Shown: positions 26,131 to 34,646, numbered from the stretch's first letter. The stretch is DNA of 64,000 bases from Flavobacterium shii (GCF_025847235.1 NZ_JAOZEW010000022.1:47115-111114), one strand, 5' to 3'. Numbers and translations are program-made. The notes: generated by a model from the sequence alone, not told the origin.

Positions 26131-26616
26131 ACTTGATAAATAATAGATTGTGTAGTTATTAACAACATAAAAATAACTCTTTTATTAATCGATTCTATAA
26201 GTAAAACAATACTTTTTAGATTGTGATTATCAAGGATAGTTCTAGTATTTTATTATAAAGGAAGGTTTACTGTTTTTATGTCTTTATAATAACAATGTTA
26301 ATAATGAATATAGCGGTAGTAGTATCAGTAAATATTTAAAAATTTTAAGTTTAATGTATTGATTAATAATATATTATGTAGTTATTAACAACATAAAAGC
26401 AACAGTATTTATTAATCGATTCTATATGTAAAACACACTTTTTAAATTGTGATTATCAAGGACAGTTCTACTATTTTATTATAAAAGAAGGTTTACTGTT
26501 TTTATGCCTTTATAATAACAATATTAATAATGAATATAGCTGAATTAGTATCGGTAAATCTTTAAAAATTTTAGGTTTACTTGTTTGATAAATAGTATAT
26601 TGTGTAGTTATTAACA
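26131..26616. repeat. Three tandem repeats of 226 bp, last one running into the DUF1294 gene
   Basis: TGTAGTTATTAACAA occurs at 26151, 26377 and 26603, exactly 226 bases apart. Copies 1 and 2 are ~85-90% alike by eye over their full length. Parts of both (for example TTTATTATAAA-GAAGGTTTACTG-TTTTATG) align with the 3' half of the DUF1294 gene (TTTATCATAAACGATGGTTTACTCGTTTTATG), so they are decayed copies of its end with the downstream spacer. Confidence 0.8.
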
Positions 26617-26630
26617 ATGTAAAAACAGAA

Positions 26631-26942
26631 CTATTTACTATTACTTACCATAAACCACTCGAGAGTTTCTAGATCATAGTAATAAAAAAATATAAGGAAA
26701 GCGAATACGATCTGGAGGAGGATAATACCTGCATATTTTATCATAAACGATGGTTTACTCGTTTTATGTCTAAACAATAGCATTGCTAATAACAAACCAA
26801 CACAACCGCCAATAGCAGTTATTGAAAACAGCATATTTTCGGAAATTCTGCGTTTATGTTTAACAGCTAAATATTTATCGTATCCAGCTAAGATAAAGGC
26901 AATACTATTTACGATAAAAAAATACACTAATAAAACTTTCAT
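26631..26942 (-). CDS. DUF1294 family membrane protein (full copy)
   Basis: 103 residues with three membrane helices (about 2-22, 38-60, 68-92). YDKYLAVKHKRRISE (21-35), GGCVGLLLAMLLFRHKT (45-61) and the following KPSF are DUF1294 hallmarks. The family is of unknown function. A second, truncated copy lies at 29902-30108 and two eroded 3'-end copies lie just downstream in the tandem repeat. Its -7 element is at 26960-26967. Confidence 0.85.
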   Translation of the reverse strand: MKVLLVYFFIVNSIAFILAGYDKYLAVKHKRRISENMLFSITAIGGCVGLLLAMLLFRHKTSKPSFMIKYAGIILLQIVFAFLIFFYYYDLETLEWFMVSNSK

Positions 26943-26959
26943 TGGCTTAAAATTAAAAA

Positions 26960-26967
26960 CAAAGATA
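26960..26967 (-). promoter_or_regulatory. -7 promoter element of DUF1294 copy 1
   Basis: The minus strand reads TATCTTTG, 18 bases before the ATG. The same element is kept in front of the truncated copy (30126-30133). Confidence 0.6.
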
Positions 26968-27024
26968 TTATTTTAGTCGATTCAAAATTTAAGGGAAGAA
27001 TATAAATAATGTAATTCATAATCA

Positions 27025-27899
27025 ATGAGTCCAGTACAATTATTTGAGCAAAAAAAGTAAGAAGTCATTATGATGCTGAAAAGGAGATTTGATATTTCTC
27101 GGTAATTGATGTAATTCAGATTTTAACAGATAGTCTCAATCCAAGGGACTATTGGTATAAAATGAAAATTAGAGTAAAAACTGAAGACGGATTTGAACTG
27201 TCGACAGTTTGTCGACAGTTCAAAATGATTGCTGAAGATGGAAAAAACAGATTGACAGACACGGCAGATACTGAAACTTTATTACGATTAATTCAATCTA
27301 TTCCTTCTCCAAAAGCTGAACCTTTTAAGCAATGGTTGGCAAAAGTAGGTTATGAAAGAATTCAGGAATTGGCTGATCCAGCTCAAAGTTTAGATCGCGC
27401 CCGCGAAAATTGGCAAAATTTAGGACGTAGTGAGAAATGGATTCAATAGCGAATGACAGGGCAGGAGACTCGTAATAAATTAACTGATTATTGGAAAGAA
27501 TCTGGAGTAGAGAAGAAGGATGAAATGGAACGCAGTGGAATTCTTGAATTCCAAAATTAAAATAAAATACATGAAAAATTTGCAATGCTTACAAATATTA
27601 TTCACCAAGAATGGACTGGACTATCTGTAAAGAAACATAAGGAAGTAAAAGGATTAAAATCTCAAAATTTGAGAGATCATATGTCTGAGGCAGAACTAAT
27701 TTTTACCGCTTTAGCAGAGCTTTCTACCCGACAAATTGCTGAAAGTGATGAAGCTGTAGGACTTGTAGAGAATGCGAAAGCAAGTAAAAAAGGAGGAGCC
27801 ATTGCAAAAAATGCACGTATAGCCTTAGAAGATAAAACAGGGAAAAGTTTAGTAACAGGAGAAAACTTTTTGGCTCCAGATAAAAAAAGGCTAAAGTAA
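27025..27899 (+). pseudogene. Broken dinD-like gene (BRO-N domain, DNA-damage-inducible protein D)
   Basis: The reconstructed protein reads SPVQLFEQKK, then SHYDAEKEI-stop-YFSVIDVIQIL, then TEDGFELSTVCRQFKMIAED, LRLIQSIPSPKAEPFKQWLA, a stop in place of Gln before RMTGQETRNKLTDYW, and finally NIIHQEWTGLSVKKHKEVKG to the end. Damage: one A lost in a poly-A run near 27050-27056, a TGA for Trp near 27090, a TAG at about 27447, and a ~54-base in-frame insertion with a stop near 27522-27577. Two long pieces stay open (27162-27449 and 27585-27899) but are parts of one gene. Family identity is from recall of DinD-type proteins. Confidence 0.8.
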
Positions 27900-28000
27900 A
27901 GTTGAATTCAATTTTGATAACATTAAAAAAGTAAATAACAAAAACCATTGCAAACTTTGTAAAACACTTTGCATCTCTTTGCGGTTAAAATTAAATAAGA

Positions 28001-28084
28001 ATGACTAATATTCAATTCATTGTCAAATCTGTTCAAACAGCTGCAATAAACATTCAAAACGCAGTTAAATTACTTAGTTTTTAG
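28001..28084 (+). pseudogene. Displaced 5' end of tex (first 24 codons)
   Basis: From the ATG at 28001, 74 bases match the start of intact tex at 30225 with only two or three substitutions (protein MTNIQFIVKSVQTAAINIQN versus MTNIQFIAKSVQTAAINIQN). Homology stops at codon 24-25, and the frame ends at a TAG at 28082. Upstream sequence is not shared with the intact copy. Confidence 0.9.
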
Positions 28085-28133
28085 CGCACGTTTGCAAATA
28101 AAATCATGTTATATCAATAAAAATAGTAAGCAA

Positions 28134-29867
28134 ATGACACTCCAGAATTTTGAAAAACAGATAGATTCCAAAATCCTTAAAAGAGGAAAAGAATATTTTA
28201 ATGACGGAAATGTTGAATTTATAGAAGAAACCGAAAAAAACATTTGGGAAGCCGATGTTTTTGGTACAGATGATTATCATGTAAAAATAGAATTAGGAGC
28301 TAAAAATGAAATTAAAGAATGGGAATGTGATTGTCCATATGATTATGGAGACATATGTAAACATGTTATAGCAGTTTTATATAAAGTTCTTGAACAAAAA
28401 ACAATGGATGTAGCATCAGGAGAAGTCATTGAAAAAACGGCTAAGAAGGAGAAATTTACTTTTGATACTTTGCTTAATAAAATTGAAATTAAAGAATATC
28501 AGAATTTTATAAAATATTATTCAGGAATAAATAAAAATTTTAAAGATGAATTTACAATTTATTTTTCAGAAAAAGACGAATCATTCGACTTGGAACAAAA
28601 ATTCACGGAACAAATAAAAAAAACGATAAAAACATACACTTATAGAGGTTTTGTTGATTATCATGCATCAAATAAGTTAGGAAAAGAACTTAATCATTAT
28701 TTAGACACAGTCAATTCCTATTTGTCAAAAAACAATTTTAGAGATGCCTCCACGATAATTAAAATTATAATAAAAGAAGTTTCTGCTGTTTTTGAATACT
28801 GTGATGATAGTAATGGGTATATTTCAGATTCTCTAAATAGTGCTATTGAACAATTATATCAAATTAGCAAAGCTCCTGCTTCAATCGAATTTAAAAATCA
28901 AATCGCTGTTTTTTTGAAGATGGAACTTCAAAAGAAAATTTATTTTAATTACGGAGATACTGGATGTGATTTAACTAATTTATTTGGTGAACTATGCATT
29001 ACTATTTCTAAAACGGACGATTTTATACAGTTTTTGGATGCTAAAATAGAATCGTCAAAAAAAGATGATTATAATCAAAAGTTTTTTATAGAAACAAAAA
29101 TTTCTTTTTTAATCAAACTAGGAAAAAAAATAGAAATAGAGGATTTAATTCAGCAAAATCTGGAAGTTCCAGAAATAAGAGCTTTGGAAATTGATAGGGT
29201 TATAAAAGAAAAAAATTACGAAAAAGCAAAAAAACTTCTTGCAGATGGAATAAAAATTGCCGAAAATAAGCATCATAAAGGCACTGTAATGAAGTGGGAG
29301 AAAATATTGCTGCAGATTGCAGTTTTAGAAAAAGATATTAATATGGAGCGATATTTTTCTCGAAAGTTTGCTTTTGATAGCAATACTTTTTCTGCCGAAT
29401 ATTATGTTCAATGGAAAAAAACTTTTATAAAAGAAGAATGGACTGAAACCATTGAAAAAGTGATCAAAGCCATTATTGAAAAAGTAAAGGAATCAAATAA
29501 GAATAATAGTTTTTATAATCATCAAATATTACTATTCCATTTAGCGCCAATTTATATTCAGGAAAACTATTTGGATAGACTTTTACAGCTTGTTCAGAAA
29601 CAAAATAGACTAGATACGATTTTAATATATCAATCTTATTTAATAAAAGAATATCCAAATGAATTGTTTGCTGTTTATGTTCCTGCTATAGAAGCAGCAG
29701 GTGATTATGCAAACGGCAGGGCACAGTATAAAAGTTTAGCTACTACGATGAAAAAAATTATAAAAGACTTTCCAGATAAGAAAGAAAGCATTTTAGAAAT
29801 TGCCCATAAACTAAAAATAAAGTATCCTCGCCGTCCAGCGATGATTGAAGAGCTTAATAAAATTTGA
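28134..29867 (+). CDS. SWIM zinc-finger family protein
   Basis: 577 residues from the ATG at 28134 (MTLQNFEKQIDSKILKRGKE). A frame extends 14 codons more but overlaps the tex remnant. The SWIM motif CxC-x7-CxH is C65, C67, C75, H77 (ECDCPYDYGDICKH), a zinc-binding nucleic-acid or protein interaction module. The remaining ~490 residues are Lys/Glu/Ile/Asn-rich and helical, TPR-like in texture, with no recognised catalytic motif and no adjacent SNF2 helicase. It lies alone between two copies of the tex start, so it is probably acquired cargo. Function unknown. Confidence 0.8.
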   Translation: MTLQNFEKQIDSKILKRGKEYFNDGNVEFIEETEKNIWEADVFGTDDYHVKIELGAKNEIKEWECDCPYDYGDICKHVIAVLYKVLEQKTMDVASGEVIEKTAKKEKFTFDTLLNKIEIKEYQNFIKYYSGINKNFKDEFTIYFSEKDESFDLEQKFTEQIKKTIKTYTYRGFVDYHASNKLGKELNHYLDTVNSYLSKNNFRDASTIIKIIIKEVSAVFEYCDDSNGYISDSLNSAIEQLYQISKAPASIEFKNQIAVFLKMELQKKIYFNYGDTGCDLTNLFGELCITISKTDDFIQFLDAKIESSKKDDYNQKFFIETKISFLIKLGKKIEIEDLIQQNLEVPEIRALEIDRVIKEKNYEKAKKLLADGIKIAENKHHKGTVMKWEKILLQIAVLEKDINMERYFSRKFAFDSNTFSAEYYVQWKKTFIKEEWTETIEKVIKAIIEKVKESNKNNSFYNHQILLFHLAPIYIQENYLDRLLQLVQKQNRLDTILIYQSYLIKEYPNELFAVYVPAIEAAGDYANGRAQYKSLATTMKKIIKDFPDKKESILEIAHKLKIKYPRRPAMIEELNKI

Positions 29868-29901
29868 TAATAATAGTAAGAACATATTTAATCTGTAAAA
29901 G

Positions 29902-30108
29902 TTAAAATAAAAAAGAACTTTTTATTGTTTTATGTCTAAACAATAGCATTGCTAATAACAAACCAACACAACCTCCAATAGCAGTTATTGAAAACAGCGT
30001 ATTTTCAGTAATTCTGCGTTTATGTTTAACAGCCAAATATTTATCATATGCCGCTAAGATAAAGGCAATATTATTTACTATAAAAAAATACAGTAATAAA
30101 ACTTTCAT
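29902..30108 (-). pseudogene. Truncated second copy of the DUF1294 gene
   Basis: The first 66 residues match the full copy with about seven differences (MKVLLLYFFIVNNIAFILAA versus MKVLLVYFFIVNSIAFILAG), then the frame ends at ...SSFLF. The last third, including the third membrane helix, is missing. About 38 bases upstream of the ATG, including the -7 element, are also shared. The downstream break is near 29925. Confidence 0.85.
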
Positions 30109-30125
30109 TGGCTTAAAATTAGAAA

Positions 30126-30133
30126 CAAAGATA
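30126..30133 (-). promoter_or_regulatory. -7 promoter element of the truncated DUF1294 copy
   Basis: The minus strand reads TATCTTTG, conserved in position with the element before the full copy. Confidence 0.5.
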
Positions 30134-30224
30134 TTATTTTAGCAGAATTATTGATCAATTTACTATTTCATTTTAATAAGTAAATTATCTTAATTTACAA
30201 TCAAAAAATTATTCCATTAAAAGT

Positions 30225-32348
30225 ATGACTAATATTCAATTCATTGCCAAATCTGTTCAAACAGCTGCAATAAACATTCAAAACACAGTTAAATTATTAG
30301 AGGAAGATTGTACGATTCCGTTTATTTCAAGATATCGTAAAGATACAACTGGAAATCTTGATGAAGTTGTAATTGAGCAAATTGCAAAACTTCAAAAAGA
30401 ATACGAAGTTATTGTAAAACGTAAAGAAGCAGTTTTAAAGTCGATAGAAGAACAAAAGTTACTTACACCAGAATTAAAACAAAAGATAGATCAGAGTTTT
30501 GATTTACAAGAGATAGAAGATTTTTATCTTCCGTACAAAAAGAAGAAAAAAACAAAAGCCGATGTGGCGCGTGAAAATGGTCTTGAACCGTTGGCTAAGA
30601 TTATCATGTCGCAAGGCAATGATGATGTTGATTTTCTGTCGACACAATATATTAATGACAATGTTATTAACGAAGAAGCTGCTTTGCAAGGCGCACGCGA
30701 TATTATTGCCGAATGGATTAACGAAAACTTATACGTTCGTAAACAATTACGTAGGTTATATCAACGTAAATCGACAATTGCAACCAAGGTTGTTAAGACT
30801 AAGAAAGATGATGAGAATGCGCAAAAATTTAATCAGTATTTCGATTGGTCAGAACCTTTAACCAAAGCGCCATCACACCGATTATTGGCAATGCTACGTG
30901 CTGAAAACGAAGGATTTGTAAAAATGAAAGTAGAGGTTGATATTGATGAAGCTTATGATGTTATTGATGAACTGGTTATAAAAGGACAAAATAATACCAC
31001 GCCGCATATTCAGTTGGCGATTGAGGACAGTTATAAACGGTTGTTGAATCCTGCTATAGGAAATGAAACGTTGCAAGAAGCCAAAGCGAAAGCTGATGCT
31101 AATTCTATTCAGGTTTTTGCTAATAATCTAGGACAGTTATTGCTTGCACCGCCACTTGGTGAAAAACGAATTTTGGCCATTGATCCAGGATTTAGAAGTG
31201 GTTGTAAAGTAGTTTGTCTGGATGAAAAAGGTGATTTGTTATACAATGAAACGATTTATCCTCATGCGCCACAACATGAAGATGCTATGGCAATGAAAAA
31301 AATTCGTTCGATGGTAAACTCTTATAAAATTGATGCAATATCTATTGGTAACGGAACTGCTTCGCGTGAAACAGAATTTTTTATCAAAAAAATTGCGTTC
31401 GACAAACCTGTTCAGGTATTTATAGTTTCTGAGGCTGGAGCTTCGGTATATTCGGCATCCAAAATTGCTCGAGATGAGTTTCCTAATTATGATGTTACAG
31501 TTCGTGGATCGGTTTCTATAGGAAGAAGACTTTCGGATCCATTGGCCGAATTGGTAAAAATTGACCCAAAAGCAATTGGAGTAGGGCAATATCAGCATGA
31601 TGTTGACCAATCAAAATTAAAAGAAGAACTTGACAATACCGTGATTCGTTGCGTGAACTCGGTTGGAATTAATATTAACACGGCAAGTAAACATTTGCTA
31701 AGTTATGTGAGTGGAATAGGAGAGAAGCTTGCCGAAAATATTGTACAATATCGCTCGGAAAATGGTCCATTTGAAGATCGTAAACAATTAAAAAAAGTAC
31801 CTCGTTTAGGAGATAAAGCGTATCAACAAGGAGCTGCTTTTATTAGAATCACCAATGCAAAAAATCCGTTGGATAATTCGGCAGTACATCCCGAAGCTTA
31901 TGGTATTGTTGAGAAAATGGCTAAAGATTTAAAACTAACAGTTAATGATCTTATTGCCAATAAAGAAAGAACAGCATTAATTAAACCAGAGAATTATATC
32001 ACGCCCGAAATAGGTTTATTAACACTAAAGGATATTATTAAAGAATTAGAAAAACCAGGCTTGGATCCTAGGAAATCAGCTAAGGTTTTTGAATTTGATC
32101 CAAATGTAAAAACCATAAAAGATGTAAAAACCGGAATGATATTACCGGGGATTGTTAATAACATCACCAACTTTGGCTGTTTTGTTGACATCGGTGTTAA
32201 AGAAAGCGGATTGGTCCACATTTCTCAACTAAAAGCTGGTTTTGTAAGCGATGTAAACGAAGTGGTAAAACTACACCAACATGTAGATGTTAAAGTAACT
32301 GAAGTTGACGAGGATAGAAAACGTATTCAATTAACGATGATATTATAA
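30225..32348 (+). CDS. tex: Tex family RNA-binding transcription accessory protein
   Basis: 707 residues. N-terminal helical Tex region (1-190), YqgF-like RNase H fold near 325-455 (ILAIDPGFRSGCKVVCLDEK), helix-hairpin-helix region near 480-560 (ASKHLLSYVSGIGEKLAENI), and a C-terminal S1 domain near 638-707 (GMILPGIVNNITNFGCFVDI). Tex binds nucleic acid and affects transcription; it is widely conserved. Both its ends are duplicated in the window: the 5' end at 28001 and the 3' end at 34543, each across a cargo segment. Confidence 0.95.
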   Translation: MTNIQFIAKSVQTAAINIQNTVKLLEEDCTIPFISRYRKDTTGNLDEVVIEQIAKLQKEYEVIVKRKEAVLKSIEEQKLLTPELKQKIDQSFDLQEIEDFYLPYKKKKKTKADVARENGLEPLAKIIMSQGNDDVDFLSTQYINDNVINEEAALQGARDIIAEWINENLYVRKQLRRLYQRKSTIATKVVKTKKDDENAQKFNQYFDWSEPLTKAPSHRLLAMLRAENEGFVKMKVEVDIDEAYDVIDELVIKGQNNTTPHIQLAIEDSYKRLLNPAIGNETLQEAKAKADANSIQVFANNLGQLLLAPPLGEKRILAIDPGFRSGCKVVCLDEKGDLLYNETIYPHAPQHEDAMAMKKIRSMVNSYKIDAISIGNGTASRETEFFIKKIAFDKPVQVFIVSEAGASVYSASKIARDEFPNYDVTVRGSVSIGRRLSDPLAELVKIDPKAIGVGQYQHDVDQSKLKEELDNTVIRCVNSVGININTASKHLLSYVSGIGEKLAENIVQYRSENGPFEDRKQLKKVPRLGDKAYQQGAAFIRITNAKNPLDNSAVHPEAYGIVEKMAKDLKLTVNDLIANKERTALIKPENYITPEIGLLTLKDIIKELEKPGLDPRKSAKVFEFDPNVKTIKDVKTGMILPGIVNNITNFGCFVDIGVKESGLVHISQLKAGFVSDVNEVVKLHQHVDVKVTEVDEDRKRIQLTMIL

Positions 32349-32361
32349 AAGATAATCTTCG

Positions 32362-32369
32362 TATTTTTG
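32362..32369 (+). promoter_or_regulatory. -7 promoter element of the ATPase/HNH cassette
   Basis: TATTTTTG matches TAnnTTTG, 18 bases before the ATPase ATG at 32388 and 13 bases after the tex stop. The cassette therefore likely has its own promoter. Confidence 0.55.
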
Positions 32370-32387
32370 TTAATAATTGAAATTGAA

Positions 32388-33689
32388 ATGGAAAATAAAA
32401 AAGATGTTGCAGGAGAAAATAGAGATCATTCTTATTTCTATTCTTTAGAATTAGAAGGGATTAATTGTTTCAAGGATAAGCAAACTTTAGATTTATCGGA
32501 TGAAAATGGCAATTATTCTCCTTGGACAATTATTTTAGGAGATAATGGCACTGGAAAAACTACTTTGTTGAGAATTTTAGATCGAATGCAGCCGTATGAA
32601 CAGGTTATGGATTTAAGGAATAGAAAAAGTAAAGTTTCACTTTATTGTTTAAATAAAATTAAAAAAGAAAACTTTATTTCCGATAAGTTAAAGGTAAATT
32701 TTTCTATTATCAATAATGGAAAGATAATCCCGTTAAATATATACTCAAAAAAAGAAGGAGTGTTTACTCCTTATCCATTAAGATTTTCTAATATTTTTTT
32801 AATTTCTTATGGAGCTGCTAGGAGAATGAGTAGAAGTACTAATATCTCACAAACTGAAAAGAATGAAAATAAAATTACTTCGCTTTTCGATGAGTCATTA
32901 GAATTAATAAATGCTGAAGAATGGTTTCTGCAAAAAGAATGGGCATCAATAAAATCAGAAGGAATAACAAAGCTAAAGTTTGAGAACGAATTTAATTTAG
33001 TAAAATCTATTTTAATTGATATTTTACCAGATGTTCAAGATATCCAATCAAAACCTATTAATGAGAATAATTCAAACCCTATTTTTGAGGTTAATACATC
33101 ATTTGGTTGGGTTAATTTGAGAGATTTAAGTTTTGGTTATCAAACTCTAACTGCTTTAATTGTTGATATTGCTTCTAGGATGATGGATCAGTATCCAAAA
33201 AGTAATAATCCACTAGAAGAACCTGTAATTATTTTAATTGATGAAATAGATTTGCATTTACATCCTAAATGGCAAAGAACCGTAATTGATAAATTATCTC
33301 AGCATTTTCCTAAAGCACAATTTATAGCAACTTCGCATAGTCCATTGATTGTACAAGCTGCTTTAGATAAGAAAGCAAATATTGTTGTATGTAGAAAAGA
33401 AGGAGATAAGGTTGTTATTGATAATAATCCAGAAAGTGTGAAAGGATGGAGAATAGATCAGATTTTAACATCAGATTTATTTGAATTAAGTAGTTCGCAA
33501 TCAGTTAATACTGAAGAAATAAAAAGTGAGAAAATTAAGATTCTTTTAAAAAGTGAATTGACTGATTCTGATAAAGAAAGATTAGATTTTATAAATAATA
33601 AGCTTAATGAAAGTCCAATTTTTTCTACTAAAGAAGGAATTAATGCAGAAGAATTGATTAAAAAGACTGCTGAGCTATTAAAAAAATAG
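32388..33689 (+). CDS. PtuA-like AAA/ABC-type ATPase of a Septu-like defence system
   Basis: 433 residues from the ATG at 32388. The in-frame TTG at 32367 is part of the promoter element and is rejected as start. Walker A GDNGTGKTT is at 51-59, an ABC-signature-like DLSFGYQTL near 243-251, Walker B IILIDEIDLHLHP near 280-292, and the H-loop ATSHSPL near 312-318. This is the overcoming-lysogenization/AAA_21 type ATPase found next to HNH nucleases in Septu and in retron effectors. No TOPRIM domain. The HNH gene starts 10 bases after its stop. Anti-phage function is inferred from architecture. Confidence 0.85.
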   Translation: MENKKDVAGENRDHSYFYSLELEGINCFKDKQTLDLSDENGNYSPWTIILGDNGTGKTTLLRILDRMQPYEQVMDLRNRKSKVSLYCLNKIKKENFISDKLKVNFSIINNGKIIPLNIYSKKEGVFTPYPLRFSNIFLISYGAARRMSRSTNISQTEKNENKITSLFDESLELINAEEWFLQKEWASIKSEGITKLKFENEFNLVKSILIDILPDVQDIQSKPINENNSNPIFEVNTSFGWVNLRDLSFGYQTLTALIVDIASRMMDQYPKSNNPLEEPVIILIDEIDLHLHPKWQRTVIDKLSQHFPKAQFIATSHSPLIVQAALDKKANIVVCRKEGDKVVIDNNPESVKGWRIDQILTSDLFELSSSQSVNTEEIKSEKIKILLKSELTDSDKERLDFINNKLNESPIFSTKEGINAEELIKKTAELLKK

Positions 33690-33699
33690 TTTTTCTATT

Positions 33700-34530
33700 A
33701 TGATAAAGATAATTAAGAATTTAGCTCCTGAAAAATTAATAAAAAAAGGTTCAGTCCAAACTAAAATTGATTTAGAACAATATTCCAGCAATAAAACAAA
33801 ATATGATTCTGGAGCATTAAAATTCGAAGCTTTAAGCACTATATATAATTCTGATAGTGTTCGAGAGACTTTAGAAACTATTCAAAAAAATAAATGTTGT
33901 TATTGTGAAACAAAAAGTACAAGAAGTAATAGTGATGTAGAACATTTTAGACCAAAAGCGGCCTATTCCTCAGATTTTAAAGGGAAAAGTATGTATCCTG
34001 GTTATTTTTGGCTAGCTTATGATTGGAACAATTTGTTTTTAGCTTGTCAAGTCTGTAATCAGATTTTTAAAAATGATTTTTTTCCAATTGAAAAAGAGCA
34101 TACAAGAGCTCAATTACATGATTTTAAAATTGATAATGAAGTTTCCTTATTTATTCATCCCTCAGAAGATGAGCCGGAGGATGAAATAGGATACAGGGAA
34201 AGTATACCATTTGGAAAAACAAAAAAAGGGAAAAGTACAATTGCTTATCTTGGATTTGGTTCGATTGAACACGGTAAAGAGTTTGGTGTTGAATATTCTG
34301 ATAAACACAAAATTAGAATTAATAGACTTTTTGAAGAAAGAGAGAAATTTTATAATGAAAAAGCATTAATTTTTACATCCATTAAAATATTTGAAAATAT
34401 AGAATTAAATCAAGATCAATCAGATCATTTAGTACTATTGAAACAAGCAATGGAAAATGCTACAAAAGCAGATTCAGTTTGGTCATCTATGATTAAATGT
34501 GCAATAAAAAACGAATTCAAAGAATATTAG
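33700..34530 (+). CDS. PtuB-like HNH endonuclease of a Septu-like defence system
   Basis: 276 residues. The first zinc knuckle is C66/C67-x-C69 (KCCYCE), the HNH core is DVEHFRPK (79-86) with likely catalytic H82, and the second knuckle plus Asn is CQVCN (116-120) after YPGYFWLAYDWNNLFLA. A YFWLAYDWNNL-type segment before the second CxxC is typical of PtuB and of retron-associated HNH proteins (TIGR02646-like). It would be the nuclease effector, held by the ATPase. It forms a two-gene operon with the ATPase; no reverse transcriptase or msr/msd region is adjacent, so Septu rather than a retron. Confidence 0.85.
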   Translation: MIKIIKNLAPEKLIKKGSVQTKIDLEQYSSNKTKYDSGALKFEALSTIYNSDSVRETLETIQKNKCCYCETKSTRSNSDVEHFRPKAAYSSDFKGKSMYPGYFWLAYDWNNLFLACQVCNQIFKNDFFPIEKEHTRAQLHDFKIDNEVSLFIHPSEDEPEDEIGYRESIPFGKTKKGKSTIAYLGFGSIEHGKEFGVEYSDKHKIRINRLFEEREKFYNEKALIFTSIKIFENIELNQDQSDHLVLLKQAMENATKADSVWSSMIKCAIKNEFKEY

Positions 34531-34542
34531 CTTTTATTGAAA

Positions 34543-34580
34543 CATAGAAAGCGTATTCAGTTGACAATGATATTATAAAA
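34543..34580 (+). pseudogene. Displaced 3' end of tex (last 12 codons)
   Basis: The codons read HRKRIQLTMIL-stop, matching the tex C-terminus DRKRIQLTMIL-stop at 32316-32348. Matching continues for a few bases after the stop (AAAA). Differences are synonymous third-base changes (AAG/AAA, CAG/CAA, TTG/TTA, ACA/ACG). It lies 13 bases after the HNH stop and directly before the terminator that presumably once served tex. Confidence 0.9.
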
Positions 34581-34585
34581 CAAAA

Positions 34586-34626
34586 AAATTCGAAATCCCA
34601 ATATATTTATTGGTATTTCGAATTTT
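34586..34626. terminator. Bidirectional terminator between the cassette and tatA
   Basis: AAATTCGAAAT and ATTTCGAATTT form an extended stem with inner CAATA/TATTG pairing, flanked by A and T tracts. It serves the plus-strand cassette and the minus-strand tatA. Confidence 0.8.
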
Positions 34627-34646
34627 AAGACTTGAGAACATAAAGT

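Noticed and set aside
32367..32387. TTG start for the PtuA-like ATPase
   Set aside because: The TTG is part of the -7 element TATTTTTG; the ATG at 32388 follows at normal distance and gives the usual N-terminus.
32388..34530. Retron with ATPase and HNH effectors
   Set aside because: No reverse transcriptase gene or msr/msd-like structured region is next to the pair.
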